A stretch of 64,000 bases of DNA from an uncultured Spirochaetales bacterium (GTDB lineage Bacteria; Spirochaetota; Spirochaetia; Sphaerochaetales; Sphaerochaetaceae): contig CASENB010000016.1 in NCBI GenBank assembly GCA_949289305.1, positions 163,182 through 227,181 of the forward strand. Direction: 5' to 3'. Both the position numbers and the translations under genes were made by a program. Shown in pieces: positions 24,796-33,932 of the stretch (the first letter of the stretch is position 1; each line of letters begins with the position of its first letter). Below the pieces are notes generated by a model, which saw only the letters and a list, made by a program, of their open reading frames with translations, made no database searches and was not told where the DNA came from.

Positions 24796-25638
24796 TTAGT
24801 TTAATTCTTTGCTTTCGCCTTCTTTCATCTCATTTTCTTCTTCATAGAGAGATAGCTTATAAACAACAATAAAACCTAAAATAAAAAGAATGATTGCAAG
24901 AACTATTCCAAATCCCGATGGAATGCCGGGGTATATCTCCTTTAGCGATGCTAGTAGAAAGCCTAAAATCATCATGTATGTGACTTTAGGATATCTATTC
25001 ATTGCAACTTCCAATCCTTTCGTCAGGGCAAGAATTCCAACTAGAAGTCCAAGAACAAGAGGAATGAGGGATAGAAATTCTCCATTAGAAAGGGCTGAGA
25101 GCAGCGGCTCGTAAAGGCCAAGTACAAGAAGAAGATAGCTCGTGCTGATTCCAGGGAGTACAAGGCCGACAGAGACAAGGACTCCTCCAAGAAGCTGTAT
25201 TAGGATATCTGTGAATGACGCGTCTAAGCTTGGATTGAATATTCCTTCAGGAATGAAATCTATAGAAAATACGATTAGAACGCCAAGGAGAATATAAATG
25301 AAGCTTTGCAAATCAAAACCTTCTGAGTGCGCCTTTTTAACCATCATCGGGATAGTTCCACAGACAGCGCCTAAGAAGAGGTACATTATGATTACAGAGT
25401 ACCGTGAGATAAGAGCATCCAAAGGACGGGCTACGATCAAAATGCCTGCAAGAGCTGCAATAACGAAAATAGCGAGAAATTTAAAACTCTCTTTGAAAGT
25501 CTTTTTACTAAATAAAGCCGGAATGGAAGCTATCAGGCGATCATAAATTCCAAGTATCATCGCCATAGAACCGCCGGAGACTCCGGGGATCATCATGCTT
25601 GATCCGACTATAAAACCTTTTACAATTGTCTTTAACAT
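24796..25638 (-). CDS. DUF368 membrane protein, PopT-type polyprenyl-phosphate transporter
   Basis: 280 residues, with about eight to ten membrane segments. The family's duplicated motif is seen as MMIPGVSGGSMAMILGIY near the N-terminus and LVLPGISTSYLLLVLGLY in the second half. DUF368 proteins (PopT) have been shown in other bacteria to return undecaprenyl-phosphate to the cytoplasmic face. The start is placed at ATG 25638; a longer frame begins at TTG 25680 but neither has a clear ribosome-binding site. A lipid-carrier recycling protein is of interest in an organism that seems to have reduced its wall synthesis (see findings). Confidence 0.85.
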   Translation of the reverse strand: MLKTIVKGFIVGSSMMIPGVSGGSMAMILGIYDRLIASIPALFSKKTFKESFKFLAIFVIAALAGILIVARPLDALISRYSVIIMYLFLGAVCGTIPMMVKKAHSEGFDLQSFIYILLGVLIVFSIDFIPEGIFNPSLDASFTDILIQLLGGVLVSVGLVLPGISTSYLLLVLGLYEPLLSALSNGEFLSLIPLVLGLLVGILALTKGLEVAMNRYPKVTYMMILGFLLASLKEIYPGIPSGFGIVLAIILFILGFIVVYKLSLYEEENEMKEGESKELN

Positions 25639-25716
25639 AGCTTGAATATACAAAAGAGATAATGAAGTTGAAAAGATCAAAAAATAATTTTTAATGTGCA
25701 GTTAATATTTAAACAT

Positions 25717-25740
25717 TTGGCCCTGATTTCTCAGAGCCAA
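25717..25740 (-). terminator. Rho-independent terminator after ppdK
   Basis: Ten-pair stem TTGGCTCTGA/TCAGGGCCAA with GAAA loop on the minus strand; the following T-run is short. Confidence 0.7.
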
Positions 25741-25751
25741 ACGAATGTTTT

Positions 25752-28460
25752 TTACTTTGACTGACTGATTGCAGCTTGAGCTGCGGCAAGTCTTGCAATA
25801 GGCACTCTGAAAGGTGAGCAGGATACGTAATTTAACCCTATGCTCTGGCAGAATGCGATGCTCTTTGGATCTCCGCCATGTTCGCCGCAGATTCCAAGCT
25901 TGATATCAGGACGCGTCTCTCGTCCTAAGGCTGCAGCCATTTTAACAAGCTTGCCTACTCCGTTGAAATCAATAGTTGCAAACGGATCATAGTCATAGAA
26001 CTGCTTATCTGGATCGTTTACATAATGTCCTAAGAATGATGCGGCATCATCACGGCTAAAGCCGCATGTCATCTGAGTTAGGTCGTTAGTTCCAAATGAG
26101 AAGAACTCCGCTTCGCGCGCAATTTCATCTGCTGTAATTGCCGCTCTTGGAACCTCGATCATCGTTCCGATCTTGTATTCAATCCTTATTCCCTGCTCAT
26201 CAAAGACTTCATTAATCGTCTCTAAAGCCTTTTCTTTACAGTAATTGAACTCCTTATAAATTCCAACAAGCGGGATCATTATCTCAGGATGGACTTGAAT
26301 ACCTTCCCTTTTTACTTTGATTGCAGCCTCGATAATCGCCCTGACCTGCATCTTTAAAATCTCAGGATATACGATTGCAAGACGACAGCCTCTAAATCCT
26401 AGCATAGGATTGAATTCATGAAGGCTATTGATCTTCTGAGCAATTTCTTCTGCACTGATTCCAAGCGTTAATGCCATCTCGTGTCGGCTTGTATGATCGT
26501 TTGGAAGGAATTCATGAAGAGGAGGATCAAGAAGCCTGATTGTTACAGGAAGTCCGTTTAATGCCTTGAATATTCCAATGAAGTCTTCCCTCTGCATAGG
26601 AAGAAGTTCTGCTAGCGCAGTCTCCCTGTCCTTTGCGTTGTTTGCAAGGATCATCTTTCTCATGCTTATGATCCTGTTTCCTCCAAAGAACATATGTTCT
26701 GTTCTGCATAGTCCTACACCTTCAGCACCGAGCGCAACAGCGTGCCTTGCATCTTCCGGGGTATCGGCATTGGTTCTGACACCCATAGTCTTGAACTCGT
26801 TTACATACCCCATGAACTTCTTATAGTTCTGGAAAAGAACGGACTCGCTTTCCCTCATGCTGCCTTCTAAGACCTGCATGATCTCGGATGGCTTTACAGG
26901 AATCTTCTGAGCAAAGACGGCGCCAGTAAAACCGTCGATTGCCATATAGTCCCCTTCCTGAAGCATCACGCCGTTAACTTCAAGCGTCTTTTTTATCTCA
27001 TCGACGTGAATCTCTCCGCATCCTGATACGCATGGGCATCCCATGCCGCGAGCAACAACAGCCGCATGGCTTGTCATTCCGCCTCTACATGTTACGATTC
27101 CTCTGCTTACAGCCATTCCACCAATATCTTCAGGACTTGTCTCAACGCGTACAAGAAGAACGTCCTTTCCTTCCCCTGCTGCTTTTTCAGCATCCTTTGC
27201 AGTGAAGTAAATCTGACCGCAAGCGCCACCCGGGCTCGCATTAAGGCCGTGCGTAATCTCTTTTAAGCTTAAATCACGAATGATCTTATTATCCAAAATA
27301 GGTGCGAAAAGTTTTGAGAATTCAGCTGCGGGAACTCTAGATACGGCAGTCTTTTTGTCTATCAGACCCTCTTCAACCATCTCCACCTGACTTCTGATCC
27401 AAGAGAAGATAGTCCTTTTTCCGCTCCTCGTTTGAAGCATATAGAGCTTTCCTTCCTGAATCGTGAACTCTAGATCCTGCATATCTCGATAATGTTTTTC
27501 AAGAATCGATCTAATTGATACAAGCTGAGAATATGCGTCAGGATTAACCTTTGCAAGCGTGTCTATAGATTGAGGAGTTCTGATTCCAGCAACTACATCC
27601 TCTCCTTGCGCATTCATAAGATATTCGCCGAAGAATTTATTTTCTCCGCTTGAAGGATCGCGAGTAAAAGCAACGCCAGTTCCGCTGGTCTCCCCCATAT
27701 TGCCAAATACCATGCACTGAACGTTTACAGCCGTTCCAAGAAGGCCCCTTATATCGTTCATCATGCGATACTTTATTGCTCTTTCATTATTCCAGCTTCC
27801 AAATACTGCGTCTATCGCTTTAAAAAGCTGGTACTCAGGATCTGTCGGAAACTCTTCACCTGTAGACTTCTTATACATTATCTTATATCTTTTTACGACC
27901 TCTTTAATCATGTCTACAGTAAGTTCGTTATCAAATGTTACGGAATTCTCGTCCTTGACGCTCTGAAGAATGAACTCAAACTTCGCATGCTCAACGCCCA
28001 TGACGACATCTCCGAACATCTGAATGAATCGTCTGTAACTGTCCCATGCGAAACGTTCGTTGCCAGTCTTTTTAATTAAAGCCTCGAGACTGTCAGGGTT
28101 AAGTCCAAGATTTAAAACAGTATCCATCATGCCTGGCATTGACTGTGCAGCACCGCTTCTAACCGATACTAATAAAGGATTTTCCTTATCACCAAGGCGC
28201 GCTCCCTGCATCTTTTCAAGTTTTCTTAAGTTACTAAGAACCTCTTCCCTCATACCCTCAGGATAAGCGCCACCGGTTTTATCAAAATAGGCACACGCCT
28301 CGGTTGTAATAGTGAATCCTGGAGGAACAGGAAGTCCGATGCTTGTCATATCCGCAAGGTTTGCACCTTTTCCCCCAAGGAGGGCTTTCATATCAGCAGA
28401 ACCTTCTGCTTTCCCTCCGCCGAAAAAATAAACATACTTCTTTTTCTCTTCTTTTGCCAT
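25752..28460 (-). CDS. ppdK: Pyruvate, phosphate dikinase
   Basis: Interconverts pyruvate, ATP and phosphate with PEP, AMP and pyrophosphate. About 902 residues, full length. The N-terminal nucleotide-binding domain has LLGGKGANLADMTSIGLPVPPGF; the swivelling phosphohistidine domain has CRGGMTSHAAVVARGMGCPCVSG; the PEP/pyruvate barrel has GVGLCRTEHMFF, MLGFRGCRL and FFSFGTNDLTQMTCGFSRDD. The start is set at ATG 28460, which has GAGGT seven bases upstream; an upstream ATG at 28496 has none. Monocistronic with its own terminator. A pyrophosphate-linked glycolysis is common in fermentative spirochaetes. Confidence 0.96.
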   Translation of the reverse strand: MAKEEKKKYVYFFGGGKAEGSADMKALLGGKGANLADMTSIGLPVPPGFTITTEACAYFDKTGGAYPEGMREEVLSNLRKLEKMQGARLGDKENPLLVSVRSGAAQSMPGMMDTVLNLGLNPDSLEALIKKTGNERFAWDSYRRFIQMFGDVVMGVEHAKFEFILQSVKDENSVTFDNELTVDMIKEVVKRYKIMYKKSTGEEFPTDPEYQLFKAIDAVFGSWNNERAIKYRMMNDIRGLLGTAVNVQCMVFGNMGETSGTGVAFTRDPSSGENKFFGEYLMNAQGEDVVAGIRTPQSIDTLAKVNPDAYSQLVSIRSILEKHYRDMQDLEFTIQEGKLYMLQTRSGKRTIFSWIRSQVEMVEEGLIDKKTAVSRVPAAEFSKLFAPILDNKIIRDLSLKEITHGLNASPGGACGQIYFTAKDAEKAAGEGKDVLLVRVETSPEDIGGMAVSRGIVTCRGGMTSHAAVVARGMGCPCVSGCGEIHVDEIKKTLEVNGVMLQEGDYMAIDGFTGAVFAQKIPVKPSEIMQVLEGSMRESESVLFQNYKKFMGYVNEFKTMGVRTNADTPEDARHAVALGAEGVGLCRTEHMFFGGNRIISMRKMILANNAKDRETALAELLPMQREDFIGIFKALNGLPVTIRLLDPPLHEFLPNDHTSRHEMALTLGISAEEIAQKINSLHEFNPMLGFRGCRLAIVYPEILKMQVRAIIEAAIKVKREGIQVHPEIMIPLVGIYKEFNYCKEKALETINEVFDEQGIRIEYKIGTMIEVPRAAITADEIAREAEFFSFGTNDLTQMTCGFSRDDAASFLGHYVNDPDKQFYDYDPFATIDFNGVGKLVKMAAALGRETRPDIKLGICGEHGGDPKSIAFCQSIGLNYVSCSPFRVPIARLAAAQAAISQSK

Positions 28461-28585
28461 TTTTACCTCGAAATTAAAGCGTAAATAGCTTACCATGTAA
28501 ATGGCATTAGAACAACAGTATTTATCTAATTTATTGTAATATAAAGTTATATCTTTAAAAATCGAAACAAGGTTTCATTTTTAAC

Positions 28586-28615
28586 AAAAAAGGACAAGAG
28601 ATTGTCTCCTGCCCT
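28586..28615 (-). terminator. Rho-independent terminator after the sigma factor gene
   Basis: An eleven-pair stem, including two G-T pairs (28591-28615), is followed by a T-run on the minus strand. Confidence 0.82.
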
Positions 28616-28623
28616 TAGAACGA

Positions 28624-29499
28624 TTAACAAGCAACTGTATAACACTCTAGCGCTTTGCTCTCGCTGTTATCCCTTAGCTTTTCTAAAGCTCTTTTTTCAA
28701 TCTGTCTGATGCGTTCTTTTGTTAGACCGAATTTCAATCCGATCTCCTTAAGGCTGAGCGGTTTCGATCCGTCAAGGCCATAACGCATTATAATAATCGA
28801 TCTCTCTTTTTCATTGAGAGTGCCAAGCAGATTCCAAACTTCATTTTTCAAAGAATCATTGACGACCTCATCTTCAGGACCTGCTGTCGGATCTTCAATA
28901 AACTCAGAAAATGTTGAAGATGATTCGTCGTCGCTTTTAATTGCCGAATCAAGGTTAACCATATCCTGACTTATCGATACAAGATCCTTTATGAGGTTTT
29001 CTTCAAGGCCTGTCATCTCGCTTAAAAGCGCAAAGTCGTTTGGATCATCTTCATTTTTATGCATGATTTCGCTCTGCGCCTTCTGAATCTGCATAAGCTC
29101 GTTAGCTCTATTTAAAGGAAGACGAACAGCTCTTGCCTTTTCAGATAAAGCCTTCATTATAGACTGCTTAATCCACCATACAGCATAGGAAATGAAGTGG
29201 TAACCCTTCTCAGGCTCGAACTTCTCCAAAGCCGTGATAAGCCCGATATTCCCTTCATTGATCAAATCTGTTAAAGGCATACCCTGTCCTCTGTATTTCT
29301 TTGCAACCGATACGACAAAGCGAAGATTTGCATTTATGATCTTATCAAATGACCTCTTATCGCCATTTTTAGCCTTCAAAGCTAACTCGTACTCTTCTTC
29401 GTGGCTAAGCATTGGAATCTTATTAATCTGCTCTAAATAGATTGAGAGTACCTCGTTATCAGAATCTAGATAAGCTGCATTTGATATTTCTTTTGACAT
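28624..29499 (-). CDS. RNA polymerase sigma-70 family factor
   Basis: 291 residues. Region 1.2 (IYLEQINKIPMLSHEEEYELALKAK), 2.1-2.4 (NLRFVVSVAKKYRGQGMPLTDLINEGNIGLITALEKF, YAVWWIKQSI), region 3 and region 4.2 (LSLKEIGLKFGLTKERIRQIEKRALEKLR) are complete. There is no long 1.1 acidic region or non-conserved insertion, so it resembles a group 2 or stress sigma factor more than the housekeeping RpoD, although it could be a compact primary factor. The start at ATG 29499 has AAGGAG seven bases upstream; an in-frame ATG at 29523 lies further up. Own terminator. Confidence 0.9.
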   Translation of the reverse strand: MSKEISNAAYLDSDNEVLSIYLEQINKIPMLSHEEEYELALKAKNGDKRSFDKIINANLRFVVSVAKKYRGQGMPLTDLINEGNIGLITALEKFEPEKGYHFISYAVWWIKQSIMKALSEKARAVRLPLNRANELMQIQKAQSEIMHKNEDDPNDFALLSEMTGLEENLIKDLVSISQDMVNLDSAIKSDDESSSTFSEFIEDPTAGPEDEVVNDSLKNEVWNLLGTLNEKERSIIIMRYGLDGSKPLSLKEIGLKFGLTKERIRQIEKRALEKLRDNSESKALECYTVAC

Positions 29500-29660
29500 C
29501 TTTTTCTCCTTGTAACAATACAAGCAAAAACCATGCCAACTTCCAGACGATATGAATAATTACTTATACTTAGAACAATTAACAAAATATTAATTTTATG
29601 AAGTTTAAATCAATTTTGTTTCCTTTTGACTCAAAACAGCATCAGAGAAGCAAAAGAGCG

Positions 29661-30050
29661 TCATTTTGACACTATTTTAGGAAAATCATCGAGGCATGTG
29701 TCATTTTGATCCGGAAATATGATTTTCACGGACATTAGTAGTCTAAACCTTCCCTTTGCATTCTTAACAAAAGGATTTGTCTTTATGCTTTCAAGAAACT
29801 CCAAATAATAAGAATATATAAGATCGGATATCATGTCGCCTTCAGAAAGAGAGATCTTAAGACTCTTTTTCTCTTTTAAGTACTTCAGAAGCTGAGAGCG
29901 ATAGAAAAAATAGAAATCTAGAGAAGGGACGTTTTCCGAAATTCTTGATAAAAAGGCGTCGCAATACGTATCGAATGCAGAGACGATATCGCCGCATTTA
30001 AGCATCTCCGAGGCCTTATCAAATAAAATCTTGCTCTCTTCGTATCTCAT
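29661..30050 (-). CDS. Hypothetical helical protein
   Basis: 129 residues from ATG 30050, which has GGAG shortly upstream; the frame is open to 30131 but the extra 27 residues would be a hydrophobic run overlapping the likely groES promoter. The protein is soluble, lysine-rich and helical (YEESKILFDKASEMLKCGDIVSAFDTYCDAF), with a start that looks like a single TPR-like hairpin. I recognise no family. It is divergent from groES. Confidence 0.62.
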   Translation of the reverse strand: MRYEESKILFDKASEMLKCGDIVSAFDTYCDAFLSRISENVPSLDFYFFYRSQLLKYLKEKKSLKISLSEGDMISDLIYSYYLEFLESIKTNPFVKNAKGRFRLLMSVKIIFPDQNDTCLDDFPKIVSK

Positions 30051-30132
30051 TTTCTCCAACCTTAACAAAAAGATAACAAATATAAAGTAAAAGTTAAGAG
30101 TTTTTGTAAAAAATATTTTAATTATTTCCATC

Positions 30133-30161
30133 TTGCCACTTGGCCTATCCTTATATATATT
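30133..30161 (+). promoter_or_regulatory. groES promoter, sigma70-like
   Basis: TTGCCA (30133-30138) and TATATT (30156-30161) are 17 bases apart, 33 bases before the groES ATG. No CIRCE inverted repeat (TTAGCACTC/GAGTGCTAA) is present, so HrcA control is not indicated here. Confidence 0.55.
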
Positions 30162-30194
30162 ACTTAATGAAATTGAATTTCGAGGTGATTAGAG

Positions 30195-30458
30195 ATGACA
30201 ATCGTACCACTTGGTGAAAGAGTTCTCTTAAAAGCAGAAAAGAGCGAAGAGAAGACAGCTGGAGGAATCTTCATTCCACAGGCTGCACAGGAAAAGACAC
30301 AGATTGCAACAGTTGTTGCTATCGGAGATAGCGATGAGATTAAAGTAAAGGTCGGAGACAAGGTTCTTCACGATAAATATGCGGGAACGGAAATCAAAGA
30401 CGGCGGAGAAGATTATCTTATCGTAAACGCTCAGGACATCTTAGCTATTATTAAATAA
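30195..30458 (+). CDS. groES: Co-chaperonin GroES
   Basis: 87 residues. N-terminal IVPLGERVLLKAEKSEEKTAGGIFIP with the mobile loop, then GDSDEIKVKVGDKVLHDKYAGTEI and the C-terminal YLIVNAQDILAII. GAGGTG lies upstream of the ATG. groEL does not follow; groES stands alone with a terminator, as known in some other spirochaetes where the chaperonin pair is split. Confidence 0.97.
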   Translation: MTIVPLGERVLLKAEKSEEKTAGGIFIPQAAQEKTQIATVVAIGDSDEIKVKVGDKVLHDKYAGTEIKDGGEDYLIVNAQDILAIIK

Positions 30459-30478
30459 CTTAAGATTTCATTCTTTTT

Positions 30479-30507
30479 GAGCCAGAGAAAGCTGGCTCAT
30501 TTTTTTT
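30479..30507 (+). terminator. Rho-independent terminator after groES
   Basis: The stem GAGCCAG/CTGGCTC (30479-30498) is followed by TTTTTTTT. It also lies just outside the dinG stop on the other strand. Confidence 0.9.
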
Positions 30508-32572
30508 AGTATAAGAAGCTTTCAAGACGGTCTTCTATTCCGCTTAGCATAAGATCTTCGGGGATATAGCAGTCGGGAATGCTATCAATAAATGCCCTTC
30601 TGTAACCTTTAGTAGCCAAGCGTCCGTCTAAGACTAAAACAGATCCCTTGTCGCTTTCACTTCTAATTAAGCGCCCTACTCCCTGCTTAAACTTTATTAC
30701 AGCCTCGGGAAGAGTCAAGGACATGAAACTGCTCTTGCCATCTTTTTCAAGCACCTCTTTTTTTGCCCTCATCATAGGACTTGTCGGAGGGGAGAACGGA
30801 AGCTTTGCAATAATAAGGAGTCTTAGCGTCTCTCCTGGCGCGTCAATTCCTTCCCAGAACGATGCCGTTGCAAAGAGAGAGGAATCCTTATCCTTTTTAA
30901 ACTCATCCAAAAGCGCCATCCTGTTTCTCTTTTCCTCCTGTGATAAGATTTTCATCTCTGGAATTATTTTTTTTACCATGTTAGTGACGCTTGAAAGCAT
31001 ATCGTTGCTTGTAAAAAGAACTAAAGCGCCGCCACCCGTCATGCTTATGGCCTTTGCAATCTCATTTGCAGCATATTCGTTGTATGATGCATCTATTTTC
31101 TTATCGTAGCTTAACGCATCCTGCGGGATCATAAGCATGAGATTCTTTTTGAAATTAAACGGCGAGTCGAAACGTGCAGTAAGAACCTCTTCGCTCTTTA
31201 GTCCAATGGATGAAAGAAAATGAGAAAAGTCATGGCCTACCGTGAGGGTCGCAGAAGAGAGGATAACGCTTTTAATCCTTGAAAAGAAAATATTATTTAA
31301 CTTCCTTCCTGTATCCATAGGGCTTATGACCATGTTATATCTTCCACTTCTCTCTCTGACAAAATATGAGACAGCCTTACTGTAATCAAGAGAAGTAAAA
31401 AATGATGAAAGGACGGTTGCAAAAGACAGAAGGTTTTCAATATTGCGATATGTAAGGCTTAAATATACGTCATCTATATCCTTATCATTTATAACAGACG
31501 ATGTAAAAGAGAAGCATGCGTTTTTTACTTTTCTTGCAAGTTCTTCAGATTGCGCTCTAATCCCGTCAAGATCTGTCAAAAGCCGCTGATCTAAAAGAAT
31601 CTCGTTCTCTTTTGAATATAGGGGAAGAATGCTGGACAGGCTTTGATCGAATATGTCCAAGTCGTTCTTTATTGCTTTCAATTCACTCATGAAAATTCTT
31701 GAAGCGTCTTTACGGCTTAAATAGACGCTCACGTATTCTACCTTGCTCTTTCCTCCTAGCCCCTTATCTTTTTTCACTAGCAGGTCTATGCTCTTTTTAA
31801 AGAGATCGTATGAATAAGTTAAAGAAAGAAGCTTCTCGGCCTCTTTTTCAAGGTGATGAGCCTCGTCTAGAACTACATAATCGAATTGAGGCAGGATCAT
31901 ATCCTCGTCGTATGAGGCTCCCCTTTCATCTCTGTTTTTGCCGTCCAATATGAAGAGATGATGGTTTGTGACTACGATCCTTGCTTTTTTCGCCCTCTTT
32001 CTTGCCTGATAGAAAAAGCACTGGTTAAAATATGGACACTTCGGACCTTTGCAAGTCTGAGCATCCGATGCGCACTCTAAAAAATACTGGTAGCTTGCCT
32101 TATCCTTTAAAGAACTTAAATCACCGCTTTTTGTCTCATGAACCCAAGAACTGAAACGAGCGAAGTCGGAGGCATCGTCATCTTTGAGCAAATCCATTTC
32201 GCTTTCCATGTCTTTAAAGGCTGCAATACATAAATAGTTGGAACGCCCAAATAAGATCGCGCTTTCTAAATCTGCGCCAAGGGCTTCATTTATAAGAGGA
32301 ATGTCTTTTTCAAAAAGCTGGTTTTCAAGCGTTATTGTGCTTGTCGCGATTACTATCCTCTTTTTCTTATCCCTCAGAATCTCTAAAAAGGATGGAACAA
32401 GGTAAGCAAAGCTTTTTCCTATTCCAGTCCCAGCTTCTAGAGCTGCAATCCTTCCTTCATGAAACGCAGTCTCGATAATAGATGCCATCTCTTCCTGGCT
32501 GTCTCTATACTTATAAAAAGGAATTGCGCTCTCTAATATTCCGCCAGGAGAAAATACGTCGTTAAGATTCAT
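30506..32572 (-). CDS. dinG: DinG/XPD-type ATP-dependent helicase
   Basis: Superfamily 2, 5'-3' DNA helicase of 688 residues. Q-like N-terminus YRDSQEEMASII, Walker A EAGTGIGKSFAYLVP, motif Ia-III with VIATSTITLENQL, DEAH box YVVLDEAHHLEKEAEK, and motifs V/VI with FWEGIDAPGETLR and KQGVGRLIRSESDKGSV. A four-cysteine FeS cluster is likely from the C...C-KGPKC...C spacing around residues 150-200 (TCKGPKCPYFNQC). Overlaps the NtrC-type gene by 11 bases, so it is the last gene of the cvpA-holB-HK-RR-dinG operon. Probable role in DNA repair or replication. Confidence 0.93.
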   Translation of the reverse strand: MNLNDVFSPGGILESAIPFYKYRDSQEEMASIIETAFHEGRIAALEAGTGIGKSFAYLVPSFLEILRDKKKRIVIATSTITLENQLFEKDIPLINEALGADLESAILFGRSNYLCIAAFKDMESEMDLLKDDDASDFARFSSWVHETKSGDLSSLKDKASYQYFLECASDAQTCKGPKCPYFNQCFFYQARKRAKKARIVVTNHHLFILDGKNRDERGASYDEDMILPQFDYVVLDEAHHLEKEAEKLLSLTYSYDLFKKSIDLLVKKDKGLGGKSKVEYVSVYLSRKDASRIFMSELKAIKNDLDIFDQSLSSILPLYSKENEILLDQRLLTDLDGIRAQSEELARKVKNACFSFTSSVINDKDIDDVYLSLTYRNIENLLSFATVLSSFFTSLDYSKAVSYFVRERSGRYNMVISPMDTGRKLNNIFFSRIKSVILSSATLTVGHDFSHFLSSIGLKSEEVLTARFDSPFNFKKNLMLMIPQDALSYDKKIDASYNEYAANEIAKAISMTGGGALVLFTSNDMLSSVTNMVKKIIPEMKILSQEEKRNRMALLDEFKKDKDSSLFATASFWEGIDAPGETLRLLIIAKLPFSPPTSPMMRAKKEVLEKDGKSSFMSLTLPEAVIKFKQGVGRLIRSESDKGSVLVLDGRLATKGYRRAFIDSIPDCYIPEDLMLSGIEDRLESFLY

Positions 32573-33929
32573 CGTTCTTTCCCGAGTACTCGTTAAGTTT
32601 TCGATGCAGCGTTTTTCGTCCGATATCTAGAATCTCGCTGGCCTTGCTCTTATTCCCCTGGCAATACGCAATTGTTGAAAGTATTATTTTTTTCTCCGCC
32701 TCTTCAAGCGTAGTCGGAAGTTCTATTGATACAGTGCTGTTGTTATTCACTGATCCTGTTATCTGGGCAGGAAGATCATCAAGCTGTATTATAGGCCCTT
32801 TTGCAAGGACTACGGAACTTTCAATGCTGTTTTTAAGCTCTCTGATATTACCTGGCCAGTCGTATGCCAAGAGTGCGCGTCTTGCCTGACTGCTTATGCC
32901 CTCTATTTTGCGTCCATCTTCCTTATTAAACTGATCGAGAAAGTTTAAAACAAGAAGCTCTATATCCTCTTTTCTCTCTCTAAGAGGAGGAACTTCTATA
33001 TGTACGACGTTGAGCCTGTAGTATAAATCCTCTCTGAAATTCCCTTTTTTTACTTCTTCAAGCAAGTTCCTATTTGTCGCTGCGATAACCCTTACATCTA
33101 CCTTTATAGTCTTTTCTCCGCCTACCCTTTCGAACTCCCTCTCTTGAAGGACTCTCAGGATCTTTACCTGAGTGCTCATATTTATCTCGCCTATCTCGTC
33201 AAGGAATATCGTACCGCCGTCTGCAAGCTCAAACCTTCCTTTCTTCTGACTTGTAGCCCCTGTAAAGGCCCCCTTCTCATGCCCAAAGAGCTCCGACTCG
33301 AGGAGGCTCTCCGAAAGAGATGCGCAGTGAACTTTTATAAATGGCTTGTCCTTTCTGTCTGAAAGAGAGACGATTGCATCGGCAACGAGCTCCTTACCGG
33401 TTCCGCTTTCGCCCGTTACCAAAACCGAAGCCTTTGTAGATGCGACCTGGTTTATGACCTGCATCATCTGATCAAGCTTGCTGCTCTTTCCAATGATCTT
33501 AGAGTATTTCGCCTGGCTTTTTAGTTTGCTGATCTCTTCTTCTAGCTTTCTATTCTGTTCCTGAAGCTGGCTGTTCTTAACGCTCTTTTTTACAACAAGG
33601 ATGAGCTTTTCAAGATCGACAGGTTTTGTAAAGAAATCTACAGCGCCATCTCTCATCGTCTCAACAGCAGTCTCTATCGTTCCGTGTCCTGTCAACACAA
33701 TTACTGGCAGAGTCGGATAAGACGCGCTGATCTTCTTTAACAGCTCATAGCCGTCCATCTCAGGCATTCTTAGATCTGTTATTACAATGTCGATGCTATT
33801 CTTGTTTATCGTCTGCCATGCATCAAGTCCGTTTTTAGCAGTAAAGACAGTAAAGCCTTCGTCTTCAAAAGCGATTTTAAGGCCGCTTAAGATATTTACT
33901 TCGTCATCTACAATCAGAATGCTTGCCAC
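32562..33929 (-). CDS. Sigma54-dependent response regulator, NtrC family
   Basis: 455 residues. N-terminal receiver with phosphoacceptor in IVITDLRMPEMDGYELL (Asp about 52) and KP motif (FFTKPVDLEKL). Central AAA+ domain with Walker A TGESGTGKELVADAI, the sigma54-contacting GAFTGA loop in ELFGHEKGAFTGATSQ, and GGTIFLDEIGE. A C-terminal Fis-type HTH contains NKSKASEILDIGRKTLHRKL. It is encoded with the adjacent histidine kinase (three-base gap). The regulated genes are unknown, and it implies an RpoN elsewhere in the genome. Confidence 0.94.
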   Translation of the reverse strand: MASILIVDDEVNILSGLKIAFEDEGFTVFTAKNGLDAWQTINKNSIDIVITDLRMPEMDGYELLKKISASYPTLPVIVLTGHGTIETAVETMRDGAVDFFTKPVDLEKLILVVKKSVKNSQLQEQNRKLEEEISKLKSQAKYSKIIGKSSKLDQMMQVINQVASTKASVLVTGESGTGKELVADAIVSLSDRKDKPFIKVHCASLSESLLESELFGHEKGAFTGATSQKKGRFELADGGTIFLDEIGEINMSTQVKILRVLQEREFERVGGEKTIKVDVRVIAATNRNLLEEVKKGNFREDLYYRLNVVHIEVPPLRERKEDIELLVLNFLDQFNKEDGRKIEGISSQARRALLAYDWPGNIRELKNSIESSVVLAKGPIIQLDDLPAQITGSVNNNSTVSIELPTTLEEAEKKIILSTIAYCQGNKSKASEILDIGRKTLHRKLNEYSGKNDES

Positions 33930-33932
33930 TTA

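Noticed and set aside
30162..30194. CIRCE element before groES
   Set aside because: No TTAGCACTC/GAGTGCTAA inverted repeat is present.
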